IMG/VR virus record: IMGVR_UViG_3300037487_003269
Span: 1-49,628 of that record
Direction: 5' to 3' (one strand)
Length of the DNA stretch: 49,628 nucleotides
Origin: a virus
The translations under genes were made by a program, and so were the position numbers. The notes under the pieces are model-generated. The model was not told where the DNA came from. It did not search any database and worked only from the letters and a program-made list of their open reading frames with translations. Position 1 is the stretch's first letter. The number at the start of each line of letters is the position of its first letter. Positions 15,171 through 24,201 of this stretch are shown one piece after another.

Positions 15171-16601
15171 ATGGCTACTCGTGATGATGTGGCGTCTCTA
15201 CTGAAAGACGTCGAAGGCTTAAAGGCTCGTGCTGAAGCCGCTGAAGCTAAAGTAAAAGAAGCTGAAGCAGCGAAAGAAACGGCTGAAAAAGAAGCTGAAG
15301 CAACCAAAACCAAAGCCCTCAACTTGCCAACCGCTGGCCACAGCTACTCTAGCGACGAAACCCGCGCCCTGCGTGCATTTGGCGTTACCAACGTGAAAGA
15401 CCTTTTGCAAGTCAACACGGCTGCTCCCCAGTACAAAGGCGTCAATGCCGAGCTGAAGCACCTTGTTCGCGATCTTAAAAAGACCGTCGACGTTGCACGC
15501 TTCACGGCTCAAATGTTCCACGGCGCTCCCCTGGATCATGTTGGTGCTGACCCAAAAAGCGACCGCGTTGCTTTCATCAAAAACTTGGCTGAGACCTACT
15601 ACGGCCGCACCGAGTTGGCTCCCCGCCTGAAAGCTTTCGGCTCAACCGTTGCCGGCTACGGTGATGAGTTTGTTCCTACGCTTATCAGCTCTGCCTACAT
15701 CCAAGAGTTTGAACTCGAACTAGGATTGCAAGCTCGCTTCCGCGAGATCAAAATGCCGTCGAGCCCATACGACCTACCCGTCGTTAAGGACGTGCTGAAG
15801 GCTCAGAAAGTTGCTGAAGGCGCGGCTGCTGGCGCCCGTGAATTCGGTACCGACAAGCTGCGTTTTACCGCTAGCAAGATCGAGTCTTATCACGTCGTTC
15901 CTGAAGAACTTAACGAAGACAGCGCGCCAGACTTTTTGTCTATCGCTCGCCAAGAACTCGTTATGTCACATGACCGCGCTGTAGAATCCGCTATCCTCAA
16001 CGGCGACAACGACGGTTCGCACCCAGACAGCGACACCCAGGCTGGTTCCGCTCTTCTCGCTGAGAAACTGTGGAAAGGCCTACGCGCTCTAGCTTTGGCT
16101 AACAGTGCGAACGGCGGCACCAAAAACATCGCTGGCGCTCTCAGCACCACGGTACTTTTGCAGATGCGCGCTCAGATGAAGAAGTTTGGCGTTAACCCAG
16201 CCGACCTAGTTTGGATCGTTGGCCCCGCTGTTTATGCTCAGTTAATGGGTCTTCCTGAGATCCTCACTGTCGACAAAGCAGGCCCAATGGCGGCTCAGAT
16301 CCTCAAAGGGTCTTTAGCTTCTATCCTCGGTATCCCAGTGGTAGTAAGCCAGCATATGCGCGAAGACCTGAACGCTTCGGGCGTATACGACGGCACAACC
16401 ACCACCAAAGGCGGTATCGTCTTGGTCAACGCTGCTCGCTACTACGTCGGTATGCGCCGCGCACCACAACTGCGTATCATCCAAGATTTGCCAAACTATG
16501 ACCGCTACTTGATGGCCGCTTACCAACGTCTTGACTTCCAAGGTCATGCTCAGAGTGCAAGCGAAGCATCGGTATGCTACGGTTACAACATTACGCTCTA
16601 A
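15171..16601 (+). CDS. major capsid protein, HK97 fold
   Basis: A 476-residue protein following the protease. Residues about 1-50 are a charged coiled coil (Ala/Glu/Lys heptads), like the HK97 delta domain. From about 170 on it has the HK97 pattern: YIQEFELELGLQARFREIKMPSS in pieces, then VAEGAAAG, FTASKIESYHVVPEELNEDS, and near the end GIPVVVSQHM and VNAARYYVGMRR. Codon use is strongly biased and regular, as expected for the most abundant protein. A good AGGAG lies upstream. A strong terminator follows, so its message may also accumulate separately. Confidence 0.93.
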   Translation: MATRDDVASLLKDVEGLKARAEAAEAKVKEAEAAKETAEKEAEATKTKALNLPTAGHSYSSDETRALRAFGVTNVKDLLQVNTAAPQYKGVNAELKHLVRDLKKTVDVARFTAQMFHGAPLDHVGADPKSDRVAFIKNLAETYYGRTELAPRLKAFGSTVAGYGDEFVPTLISSAYIQEFELELGLQARFREIKMPSSPYDLPVVKDVLKAQKVAEGAAAGAREFGTDKLRFTASKIESYHVVPEELNEDSAPDFLSIARQELVMSHDRAVESAILNGDNDGSHPDSDTQAGSALLAEKLWKGLRALALANSANGGTKNIAGALSTTVLLQMRAQMKKFGVNPADLVWIVGPAVYAQLMGLPEILTVDKAGPMAAQILKGSLASILGIPVVVSQHMREDLNASGVYDGTTTTKGGIVLVNAARYYVGMRRAPQLRIIQDLPNYDRYLMAAYQRLDFQGHAQSASEASVCYGYNITL

Positions 16602-16622
16602 TTGATTCGGCGATTTATCTGC

Positions 16623-16652
16623 GGGGCGGGGTCAAACTCGCCCCTTTTTTTT
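16623..16652 (+). terminator. terminator after the capsid gene
   Basis: GGGGCG (16623-16628) pairs with CGCCCC (16639-16644), followed by eight T residues. Downstream structural genes must rely on read-through or another promoter. Confidence 0.85.
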
Positions 16653-16665
16653 GGACGCGCTGTAC

Positions 16666-17322
16666 ATGGTACTTTTTAAACTACGTCCTAACGAAACTGT
16701 GGCAATCAAGGAGCTCTCCGAGACGGCCCCAGGCACTTACTATCAGCCTCTTTGGGCCGAGGGTAATGCGCTCGTATCGACCGTGTTTGTGGAGTCCATA
16801 AGTACCGGCGCTTCGATCATGGTCACGTTTGAAGACGTAGGGCTTAGTGATAAGTCTGAAGATAAAGTGTGGCTTGGCGGTCACGAGATCCTAGACACTG
16901 CCAACGCCATATCTAAAACGTCTATTACTCGTTTCCATAATCGCCCCAGAATCAAAACGGTCATATCGGGCGGTACAGTAACTTACGGCCAGTGGCTTAC
17001 GCTTAAGACTGAGGCCGTTTCTGATATCCAATTCGGCCTTGGTAAGACCACCGTTTATACCGGATCTACAACTATCGGCACGGTCACCTCACTGCCGCCG
17101 GTCGTGGGTCAGCCCATACAGCAGATGAGTATTCGCTGTGCCATCGACCAAACGAACTCTTATAGACTGCTTTTTTCTATAGATGGTCAAAGCAACTGGA
17201 TCAAGCTTGCGCCTGGTGAAGCATTTTCGGTCGCCCCTCGGGGTGAGATTAGGCAAATTCACTTGGACGGTGGGGTGAATCATTCCGTATCTTATGAAGT
17301 AGTAATTTTAACGCAGGCGTAA
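16666..17322 (+). CDS. hypothetical virion-region protein, 218 aa
   Basis: Mainly beta-rich (ITRFHNRPRIKTVISGG, QWLTLKTEAVSDIQFG). No family recognised. The position just after the capsid gene suggests a head decoration or head-tail protein. The ATG at 16666 was chosen over a TTG at 16651 that lies inside the terminator T-run; neither has a clear ribosome-binding site. It ends two bases before the next gene. Confidence 0.65.
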   Translation: MVLFKLRPNETVAIKELSETAPGTYYQPLWAEGNALVSTVFVESISTGASIMVTFEDVGLSDKSEDKVWLGGHEILDTANAISKTSITRFHNRPRIKTVISGGTVTYGQWLTLKTEAVSDIQFGLGKTTVYTGSTTIGTVTSLPPVVGQPIQQMSIRCAIDQTNSYRLLFSIDGQSNWIKLAPGEAFSVAPRGEIRQIHLDGGVNHSVSYEVVILTQA

Positions 17323-17323
17323 T

Positions 17324-17923
17324 GTGGACATTCCATTATTCACCCGGACGCAGACAGCCGAGCAGATTCCAATTGATGGGTCTTCTCTCGGCATTGAAGC
17401 GATCACGGTACAAGATGCAATCGTCCAACTTCTCGCATCGAGTAATGCGGGGCCTGTTAGGGTCGAGTACCGGACCATTACCGCGCTAGAGTTTCAAACT
17501 AAATCGTTATTTCTTCAGGCCACCCCAGCCAATACACAACAAGTCGCATTTGATATACTGGAGGGTGTCCCTCAGCTTATCGGCTCTGATTTTAACGTGG
17601 TGAATACGACTTTAAGTTGGGGGGACGGTGAGCTTTCCACTCTCATCGAAGAGGGGGACGTTGTTAGAATTGTTTATTCGACCTTCCCGGACTACCAGAT
17701 TTTACACGTAGAAATCACGCAAGATATCATAGACGCCAAAAGCTACTCACTACCAACACGGGCCTACTATCCCGAGCAAGTTACGCTCGACGTTATCGGT
17801 GGCATGTACCAGATAAACGGCATCGACTTTACGGTTTCCGAGCAAATCGTGAGTTGGGACGGTACGGATCTTGAAGCAATCCTTGAAGTCGGCGACTATG
17901 TACGCATCGCCTTTCTAGGTTAA
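17324..17923 (+). CDS. structural protein with two copies of a beta module
   Basis: A 199-residue protein starting at GTG. It contains two related segments of about 72 residues (residues about 50-121 and 127-199), each ending in the pattern G-x-DF-x-V...SW-x-(D/G)-x-x-L...GD-x-VRI. The same module appears again at the C-terminus of the next gene. Such repeated beta domains are typical of virion surface proteins. No named family. Confidence 0.65.
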   Translation: MDIPLFTRTQTAEQIPIDGSSLGIEAITVQDAIVQLLASSNAGPVRVEYRTITALEFQTKSLFLQATPANTQQVAFDILEGVPQLIGSDFNVVNTTLSWGDGELSTLIEEGDVVRIVYSTFPDYQILHVEITQDIIDAKSYSLPTRAYYPEQVTLDVIGGMYQINGIDFTVSEQIVSWDGTDLEAILEVGDYVRIAFLG

Positions 17924-17991
17924 AATACAAACACAGGCTAGCCAGATCAATTTGCGCGGGTATGCATCTCGCACAAGATGGGAGTTTTTTA

Positions 17992-19920
17992 ATGTCACGT
18001 CTAGCTAAGAAGTTTCTACGACCCGACAGCGTCGACGGGTCTAAAATCAAGCTGTCTAACGACGAAGCTCTGAGGGCCGTAAACGCAGCAGGAAACGGCT
18101 CTGTTAGCTTTCTAAAAGTCAACGGTTCCGACGTTCCAGAGTTTTTAATCCTTCCCGTTGTCAGCAGTGACCCAACGAGCGAAACACAAGTTTCCCGCAA
18201 AGGTTACGTCGACAGCAAAGCAGCTCAGGAAGCTGGCGATGCTTTAAACAGCGCCAACAGCTACACTGATTCCGCCATTAGTTCTTTGGTCAACGGTGCC
18301 ACAGCTTTGCTTGATACTCTCAAGGAACTAGCTGACGCCCTTGGCTCGGACGAGAATTTTGCCACCACCATTGCTGGTCAAATCTCTGCTCTTGACGGAC
18401 GCCTGGATGTCATCGAAGGCGCTAACACGGTTGAAGGCTCCGTTCTTTGGGCTAAGAAACAAGCGTTTGATTACACCGACAGCGAGATGGCTCAAGAAGT
18501 TATCGACCGTGACGCTGCCATCAGCGTGGCTCAGACAGCTCTTGAAGGCCTAATCGACGCTGAAGAGTTGGCCCGCGAAAGCGCCGTGTCCGGTGAGCAA
18601 CAAGCTCGCATGGACGCCGACGACCTACTCGATGGTCGCCTCGACATCATCGAAGGCGCTGACTCGGTTGAAGGCTCGGTTGCTAAGGCTGAGAAAGACG
18701 CTAAAGACTACGCCGACAGCATTGTAGGCACAGAAGAAGACGCTCGCGTCGCTGCTGACGACCTCTTAGACGGCCGCCTCGACGTACTCGAAGCTGACCC
18801 AACTACCAAAACCTACGTTGACGGCGCTGATGCTAGCCTCCAGCAACAAATCGACGACCTGTCCGCTCTTTCCGGCTCGGGCTTGCAAGACGAGATCGAC
18901 GCCCGCATGGCAGCCGACGACCTCTTAGATGGTCGCTTGGACGTAATCGAAGGCGCTGACACCGTTGTTGGCTCCGTTGCTAAGTCTCTCAAAGACGCTA
19001 AGGCCTACACTGACAATGCTGTTACAGCTTTGGTCAACGGCGCACCCGCGTTGCTCAACACGTTGAAAGAGCTTGCTGATGCACTTGGCAGCGATGAGAA
19101 CTTCGCTGTTACCATCGGCAACCAGATCTCTGGTCTAGACAGCCGCCTCGACGTGATCGAAGGCAGCGACGTTACCAGCGGATCGGTACTGTGGGCTAAA
19201 AAGCAAGCTTACGACTACACCGACGCCGAGATCGCTCAGGAAGTCATTGACCGCGATGCGGCAATCTCGGTTGAAGCTGGCCTGCGCAGTGACGCTGACG
19301 ACGCTCTCGACGCCCGCCTGGACATCATCGAAGGTGCCGACACCGTCGCTGGTTCAGTAGCTAAGGCGCTGAAAGACGCTAAGGACTACACCGACAGCGA
19401 AGTCTCCACCGAAGCGGGCCTTCGCCAAGACGGCGACGACGCTCTAGACGCTCGCCTTGATATCGTAGAAGGTGACGCAACCACTGTAGGCTCGATTGCT
19501 AAGGCCCAGGCCGACGCCGAGACCTACGCCGACGGAATAGTGGCTTCCGAGCAATCCGCACGCGAGGCAGCCGACGAAGGACTTCAGGATCAGCTCGATA
19601 CGCACGACGCTGAAATCACCGACTTGCAAAGCCAGGTCGGTTCCCTTAACTCGGGAACGTTCCACAAGCAAAAGAAAGTCTTGGTCTCGGGCGATATCAC
19701 TAACCAGTATGTCGACCTCGCGTATGAAGCTAAAGCCAACAGCACGATGGTCTTCATCAGCGGCGGTGCCGGTGGTTACATGCACGAAGGCGACGACTAT
19801 ACAGTTAGCGTTGTTGGCGGCGTGACCCGCATCACCTTTGCTGGTGACTTTGCTACGGGCGGCGCAACTGCACTAGACGCAGGCGACGTTATGTACTTCC
19901 AGTTTTCCTACGTCCCTTAA
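17992..19920 (+). CDS. repetitive fibre-like virion protein
   Basis: A 642-residue acidic protein made of repeats. The short unit is LLDGRLDVIEGAD-x-VEGSVAKA followed by KDAKDYTDS. A longer unit of roughly 85 residues (from YTDSAISSLVNGA to AQEVIDRDAAIS) is present twice, about 250 residues apart. The periodicity and YVD...YTDS segments suggest a trimeric coiled-coil fibre. The last 85 residues are a beta module shared with the preceding gene. Its place between capsid and connector genes suggests a head fibre or whisker. The start at 17992 has GGGAG seven bases upstream and is preferred over 17962. Confidence 0.75.
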   Translation: MSRLAKKFLRPDSVDGSKIKLSNDEALRAVNAAGNGSVSFLKVNGSDVPEFLILPVVSSDPTSETQVSRKGYVDSKAAQEAGDALNSANSYTDSAISSLVNGATALLDTLKELADALGSDENFATTIAGQISALDGRLDVIEGANTVEGSVLWAKKQAFDYTDSEMAQEVIDRDAAISVAQTALEGLIDAEELARESAVSGEQQARMDADDLLDGRLDIIEGADSVEGSVAKAEKDAKDYADSIVGTEEDARVAADDLLDGRLDVLEADPTTKTYVDGADASLQQQIDDLSALSGSGLQDEIDARMAADDLLDGRLDVIEGADTVVGSVAKSLKDAKAYTDNAVTALVNGAPALLNTLKELADALGSDENFAVTIGNQISGLDSRLDVIEGSDVTSGSVLWAKKQAYDYTDAEIAQEVIDRDAAISVEAGLRSDADDALDARLDIIEGADTVAGSVAKALKDAKDYTDSEVSTEAGLRQDGDDALDARLDIVEGDATTVGSIAKAQADAETYADGIVASEQSAREAADEGLQDQLDTHDAEITDLQSQVGSLNSGTFHKQKKVLVSGDITNQYVDLAYEAKANSTMVFISGGAGGYMHEGDDYTVSVVGGVTRITFAGDFATGGATALDAGDVMYFQFSYVP

Positions 19921-19941
19921 TTTCTAGTTAGACAACTTCTC

Positions 19942-19976
19942 GGGCGGGGAGGCTTCGGCCCTCCGCCCTCTCTTTT
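19942..19976 (+). terminator. UUCG-loop terminator
   Basis: A GC-rich hairpin (GGGCGGGGAGGC-TTCG-GCCCTCCGCCC) with a stable UUCG tetraloop is followed by CTCTTTT. It sits between the fibre-like gene and the Ig-repeat gene. Confidence 0.8.
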
Positions 19977-19987
19977 GGGGGTAAACT

Positions 19988-21475
19988 ATGTACGGATACC
20001 TGACAGCCTCATACGTGACGGCTGCATATATGCAAGTCCTAGCGCCGGCTTCTCTGACCTATACGGCTGAAAGCCTAGTCATGACCAAGGGCACTGCGAT
20101 CTCGCAAAATAGCCCTAGTTACGCCGGCGAGACGGCTACATCCTGGACTATCAGCCCAGCTCTACCTGCGGGCCTTAGCTTTAATACGTCGACGGGTGTC
20201 ATCACGGGGACTCCGACTGCAGTTTCTGCCGTCAATAGCTACCTAGTAACCGCCAGCAATGCCGGTGGATCCACTGGGGCGCTACTTGCGTTCACGGTTA
20301 ACGACGTTGCCCCAAGCTCGATGAGCTACGCTTACAGCTCGCCGACCTACTCTAAGAATGCGGCGATCACGGCCAACAGCCCGACAAGCTCAGGTGGTGC
20401 CGTTGTCAGTTACAGCGTCAACCCATCTCTGCCTAGTGGCTTATCGCTGAATGCGTCAACGGGCGTCATTAGTGGCACTCCTAGCGTCTTTGGCGCGGCG
20501 GCAGACTATACCGTCACAGCTTCCAATACAGGTGGCTCAACAACGGCTGTGGTAAACATTGCGATTAATGACGTAGCACCGTCTAGCCTGAGCTATGCCT
20601 ACAGTGCTCCGACATATTCTAAGAGCACAGCGATTGCAGCAAATAGTCCGTCTAGCTCAGGGGGGGCAGTAGTTAGCTATTTGGTAAGCCCAGCACTTCC
20701 GGCAGGCCTAAGCCTCAATACTTCGACAGGTGTCATCTCAGGCACGCCAACGGTATTCGGCGGGGCTACAGCCTACACCGTCACCGCGACTAACACGGGT
20801 GGATCGACGACAGCACAAGTCAGCATTACGATTAACGACGTGGCACCAAGCTCTCTTAGCTACTCGGCTAGCCCGATGACGCTGATTAAAGACGCGGCCA
20901 TCAGTGCGAAGTCGCCAAGTGTCTCGGGTGGTGCCGTTACGTCGTGGAGCATTAGCCCTGCCCTGCCGTCTGGTCTGTCGTTCAACGTCACGACGGGTGT
21001 CATCACAGGAAACCCGACAGCAGCATCTAGCCAGGTTAGCTACACAGTCACAGCGACAAACTCGGGCGGCTACGTTACGGCTAGCATTCTCGTTGCCGTC
21101 ACCGTGGCGACTCCGCTGGTTAGTGTGCCTCCGGCCTATGTCTCGGGCGAGAAAGTTACCCTCACGATGTCTCGGAGTGTGCTGCAGTCGCTACCCAAGA
21201 TCGCCAACCACCCGACGCTTTCCGAGCAAAACACCTGGCACAGGGTCAGCGCAGTCTTTGTGAACGAAAATGTCCCCTACGGCGACACCGACCGGATCGT
21301 TGGCCTTGGCTTTAAAGGCGCAGTCACACTAGCAGGTAAGTTTAAGGCGCAGGCAGAAAGCGGCGACACCTACAAGCTGAAGGCCGTGCAGATCAGAGAC
21401 ATCAACAACAATCGTGTTCGCGTCAACCGCGACGAGATCGACAGCCCGGAGGCTTTCGATATTTCAGTAAGCTAA
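19988..21475 (+). CDS. virion-region protein with four Ig-like (He_PIG) repeats
   Basis: A 495-residue protein with four tandem repeats of about 90 residues (about 19-375). Each carries the He_PIG signature: SPALPAGLSFNTSTGVITGTP, here in variants, followed by YTVTASNTGGST. The linker NDVAPSSLSY is nearly identical between repeats. Residues about 380-495 form a different charged domain. The first 15 residues (GYLTASYVTAAYMQV) match motifs in the tail protein at 31880, suggesting a shared docking peptide. Ig-like repeats on phage capsids or tails usually bind carbohydrate or mucus weakly. Confidence 0.8.
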   Translation: MYGYLTASYVTAAYMQVLAPASLTYTAESLVMTKGTAISQNSPSYAGETATSWTISPALPAGLSFNTSTGVITGTPTAVSAVNSYLVTASNAGGSTGALLAFTVNDVAPSSMSYAYSSPTYSKNAAITANSPTSSGGAVVSYSVNPSLPSGLSLNASTGVISGTPSVFGAAADYTVTASNTGGSTTAVVNIAINDVAPSSLSYAYSAPTYSKSTAIAANSPSSSGGAVVSYLVSPALPAGLSLNTSTGVISGTPTVFGGATAYTVTATNTGGSTTAQVSITINDVAPSSLSYSASPMTLIKDAAISAKSPSVSGGAVTSWSISPALPSGLSFNVTTGVITGNPTAASSQVSYTVTATNSGGYVTASILVAVTVATPLVSVPPAYVSGEKVTLTMSRSVLQSLPKIANHPTLSEQNTWHRVSAVFVNENVPYGDTDRIVGLGFKGAVTLAGKFKAQAESGDTYKLKAVQIRDINNNRVRVNRDEIDSPEAFDISVS

Positions 21476-21490
21476 TTTTTAAGGAGACGT

Positions 21491-22129
21491 ATGATTAAAC
21501 AATTATTGATAGTTGGTTTACTTGTTAGCTGCGGCAAAGAGGAAAAAAAGAAAGATCCTCCGCCGCCAGTGATTGTGCAACCGCAGCCGCCGTCTGACGG
21601 TGGTAGTGGCTGGCCTATACCTGGATTTCCCAGTATTCCAGGTATGCCGCAGCTCCCGAGCTTCCCCGGTATTCCGGGATTTCCCAACCTGCCCAACTTG
21701 CCGGGACCTGGTCTGCCAGGATCCCCAAGTGAGCCAATGCCGCCCGATGCTGGAAGCCCACCACCTCCCGCCTCGGACCAAGTTACGGCGCTTATAGTCG
21801 AGATCAACCGAGTCAGAAGTGAGCGCGGTCTTCCCACGGTAGTTGCAACTCCAGGTCTCACCTGTGCGGCCCAGCGCCATGCAAATGACGTTGGCGTGCG
21901 GGGATCGTGTTCGCACAGTGGGTCAGACGGGTCTAGCCCGTGGGACAGGGCATCGGGCTGCGGCGCATCGGCAGACGGCGAGATAATTGCCTGTGGCCAA
22001 GGTACACCCGCCGAGGCCGTACAAGCCTGGACCTATAGCCCTGGTCACGCTGCCATCATGTATGACAGGAACCAGAGCGAAGTTGGCGCGGCTATGGTCA
22101 ACAATTACTGGGTTGTGATATGGAAATAG
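21491..22129 (+). CDS. lipoprotein with Pro/Gly-rich stalk and CAP domain
   Basis: A 212-residue protein. The signal peptide ends in a lipobox (LLVSC, Cys 14). Then comes a stalk (about 20-95) of Pro and Gly with collagen-like GxPG spacing, then a CAP/SCP domain (about 97-212): VEINRVRSERGLP, SCSHSGSDGSSPWDRA, WTYSPGHAAIMYD and NNYWVVIWK. CAP proteins are secreted and often bind lipid or cell wall. A phage-encoded CAP lipoprotein could alter the host surface or block superinfection; both are inference. AAGGAG precedes the ATG. A terminator separates it from a convergent CAP gene. Confidence 0.85.
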   Translation: MIKQLLIVGLLVSCGKEEKKKDPPPPVIVQPQPPSDGGSGWPIPGFPSIPGMPQLPSFPGIPGFPNLPNLPGPGLPGSPSEPMPPDAGSPPPPASDQVTALIVEINRVRSERGLPTVVATPGLTCAAQRHANDVGVRGSCSHSGSDGSSPWDRASGCGASADGEIIACGQGTPAEAVQAWTYSPGHAAIMYDRNQSEVGAAMVNNYWVVIWK

Positions 22130-22145
22130 CATCTCATTAGCTTCA

Positions 22146-22179
22146 GGGAATCCCCTTCGCCAGGGGGGTTCCCATTTTT
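22146..22179 (+). terminator. terminator between convergent CAP genes
   Basis: GGGAATCCCC and GGGGGGTTCCC flank a TTCGCCA loop, with ATTTTTA after it on the plus strand. The stem could also stop the convergent leftward transcript. Confidence 0.75.
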
Positions 22180-22765
22180 ACTTCCTCGGCATTCCCGTAC
22201 ACTTCATGAATCCTGGATCTAGCGAATAAACATTGGTGTCATACTTGCCGGCTACATTACCCGCTGGGCTATAGCGGCATACATAATAGTTTTCATCCCC
22301 GCACTTAGCCGACCCACAGCCAAGCTCAACCGTCTCTCTCCATACGATCTGACTAAACTCAGCCGTCGCAGGTGTCCCGTTTTTATCTCCGTATGGGTAA
22401 TAAATAAACGGCAGATACCAGTTATCTTGCGCCTTGATCTGGCCCAGTACTTTACCGTGAGCAATGTTTTCGCCGAGGCTGCCAAAAATGGCAGGGTCTT
22501 TCTTCAGCGTACACTTAGCCGCGTGAGCCCTAGCACCATCGGCTAGTCTCTCGGACCACTTGATATCACCCACACGGTGCCAACAACGCTTGAGATTATG
22601 AAAAACCATGTACTGCTCTCGCTCGACAATGCCTCCAGGGGCGCCAGGATTAGCTGGTGATGTCGGCCCTGATGGAGCTGTTGGTACTGTCTGCCCCTCC
22701 TTGTCGTCGTCGCTTTTGTGTGAACACGAAACGGCAAGCAAGGCAGCAAAGACTAAACGGCGCAT
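22178..22765 (-). CDS. leftward CAP-domain lipoprotein
   Basis: A 195-residue protein. The signal peptide MRRLVFAALLAVSC is a lipobox with Cys 14. A short Pro/Thr/Ser linker follows. The CAP domain has HNLKRCWHRVGDIKWSERLADGARAHAAKC (in pieces), LGENIAHG, then the CAP1-like FSQIVWRETVELGCG and CAP2-like YYVCRYSPAGN. The His usually before the FSQIVW segment is Glu here. The start at 22765 has AGAGGT six bases upstream, and the longer frame to 22807 lacks such a site. It is antisense to the late operon and convergent with the other CAP gene, so it is likely a separately expressed insert. Confidence 0.87.
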   Translation of the reverse strand: MRRLVFAALLAVSCSHKSDDDKEGQTVPTAPSGPTSPANPGAPGGIVEREQYMVFHNLKRCWHRVGDIKWSERLADGARAHAAKCTLKKDPAIFGSLGENIAHGKVLGQIKAQDNWYLPFIYYPYGDKNGTPATAEFSQIVWRETVELGCGSAKCGDENYYVCRYSPAGNVAGKYDTNVYSLDPGFMKCTGMPRK

Positions 22766-22886
22766 AGTAGACCTCTTGAATGGTTGTTTATAAACTATAT
22801 TACGCAATCATCGAATAGCGACAAGGTCTTGCATATAACGCCGCGCAAATCTAAGCTGTTAGCTAAACATCCCCGGAGAAATTACG
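22766..22886. promoter_or_regulatory. divergent spacer with candidate leftward promoter
   Basis: On the minus strand TTGTCG and TAATAT are separated by 16 bases, a plausible sigma-70 promoter for the leftward CAP lipoprotein. The same spacer leads rightward into the head-tail connector genes. Confidence 0.35.
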
Positions 22887-23114
22887 ATGCAACTACAGTA
22901 CAGCGGTCACAGTGACGTTGTTGTTTTAGTAAAAACACCTGAATTTTTCTGCAAAAGCGTAAAGCCTGGAGAGCTTCTCGACGTATCAGAAGAGCTAGGT
23001 CATGCTATCCTAGCTAAACACGCACAACTTTTTGCCGTGCTAAAATCTGAAGCTAAACGCCGTAAGGTTGAGCTGGTAGAAAAAGATGTGAAACTACGCA
23101 AGAAGGCTAAGTAA
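22887..23114 (+). CDS. hypothetical protein, 75 aa, head-tail region
   Basis: A small protein with a beta-rich N-terminal half (VVVLVKTPEFFCKSVKPGELLDV) and a Lys/Arg-rich helical tail. It is probably structural because of its place just before the connector. The stop overlaps the next start as TAATG. Confidence 0.65.
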   Translation: MQLQYSGHSDVVVLVKTPEFFCKSVKPGELLDVSEELGHAILAKHAQLFAVLKSEAKRRKVELVEKDVKLRKKAK

Positions 23115-23734
23115 TGGCGCTTTCTCCATACGCACTTACAACCGTGGAAGTGGCTAAGGCTCACTTAAATGTCCCCACGGCTGACACGACGCAGAGCGCA
23201 CGGCTTGAACTTTTAATCAATGCCGCCTCGCAGCGTATGGAATCAATGACCGACCGCGCCCTTAAGTCTCGCTCCCATGTCGAGCTGAGATCAGGACGCA
23301 GAAGCAACATCATCACGCTTCGTCAGTGGCCGGTTACTGCAGTTAGTCAAATCAACATGGACAACTCAAGTCAGTTTGGTGCATCCACCATCATTGACCC
23401 ATCCAACTATGCTATCTGCGACGAACAAAATTCAGTCGTGCTGCTCAACGATTACTTTGACGTTGGGTATAACAATGTCCGCATAGCCTACACTGCCGGA
23501 TATAACTCTACCGACCATATCGGTCAGCTTGCAGACCTAGAGCTTGTCTGTCTGTGGCTGGTCGAGTGGTACTACCGGCACAGAGAGCGCGGTGATATGG
23601 GGCGTACCTCTAAAACTAAAGGCGACGAGACGGTCGGCATACTTGCCGAAATGCCTCCCATGATAAAAGAAGCCATCCTTGACTACAAACGAACGGACCT
23701 GCCGTTGATTGACAGGCCGATTGCCAACCTATGA
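23114..23734 (+). CDS. head-tail connector, gp6-like
   Basis: A 206-residue protein. The start TTVEVAKAHLNVP, then LLINAASQRMESMTDR, a beta-rich middle (IAYTAGYN at about 137) and a helical LELVCLWLVEWYYRHRERG match the HK97 gp6/SPP1 gp15 type of connector (Phage_connect family). It forms the ring below the portal. It is coupled to its neighbours by short overlaps. Confidence 0.8.
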   Translation: MALSPYALTTVEVAKAHLNVPTADTTQSARLELLINAASQRMESMTDRALKSRSHVELRSGRRSNIITLRQWPVTAVSQINMDNSSQFGASTIIDPSNYAICDEQNSVVLLNDYFDVGYNNVRIAYTAGYNSTDHIGQLADLELVCLWLVEWYYRHRERGDMGRTSKTKGDETVGILAEMPPMIKEAILDYKRTDLPLIDRPIANL

Positions 23735-24201
23735 GTGTAAAAACTAACTCCAAAGAAGTTGCTAACCGTCTCGCAGCCAAATACGCGGCCCTAAGAGAGT
23801 CGGGGGCCGTTGGCGTTAGAGTTGGCTCGTTTGGAGTGCCGTATGCGGCTGTACACGAGTTCGGTTACAGGGGGGTGGTCACTGTACCCACTCACCAAAG
23901 GATGATTACCAGCGCCTTCGGAAGATCCATTAGGCCCAAGTCTATTACGGTACGCCAGCACCCCCGGCGGATGAATATGCCTAAGCGTTCCTACATAGGC
24001 CCAGCCTTGGAACAACGACGCAGCCAGATCATGCAAATCATCAGCCAAGGGATAACGCAAGATACCCTCGGACTGGAGAAAGCACTTCTCAGGATCGGTA
24101 TGATTCTTGAGACACAGATTGTCCGCAATATCCGCTCACAGGGGCTTATCAATACGGGTAATTTAATTAACTCCATTCGCTACGAGCTGATACGCAAATG
24201 A
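23731..24201 (+). CDS. tail completion / head-tail joining protein
   Basis: A 156-residue protein. The segments YAAVHEFGYRG (about 31-41), PKRSYIGPALEQ (about 86-97) and TGNLINSIRYEL (near the end) are the order seen in HK97 gp10-like and phage virion morphogenesis proteins. Overlaps with both neighbours by ATGA support one operon. Confidence 0.72.
   Translation: MSVKTNSKEVANRLAAKYAALRESGAVGVRVGSFGVPYAAVHEFGYRGVVTVPTHQRMITSAFGRSIRPKSITVRQHPRRMNMPKRSYIGPALEQRRSQIMQIISQGITQDTLGLEKALLRIGMILETQIVRNIRSQGLINTGNLINSIRYELIRK

Noticed and set aside
18230-19600. Repeats that might be mistaken for a CRISPR array
   Set aside because: They are imperfect coding repeats of the fibre-like protein in one continuous frame, without constant-length unrelated spacers.
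21472-21916. Two minus-strand frames opposite the Pro/Gly-rich CAP lipoprotein
   Set aside because: Low-complexity Gly/Pro coding on the plus strand keeps the complementary frames open; no start signals.
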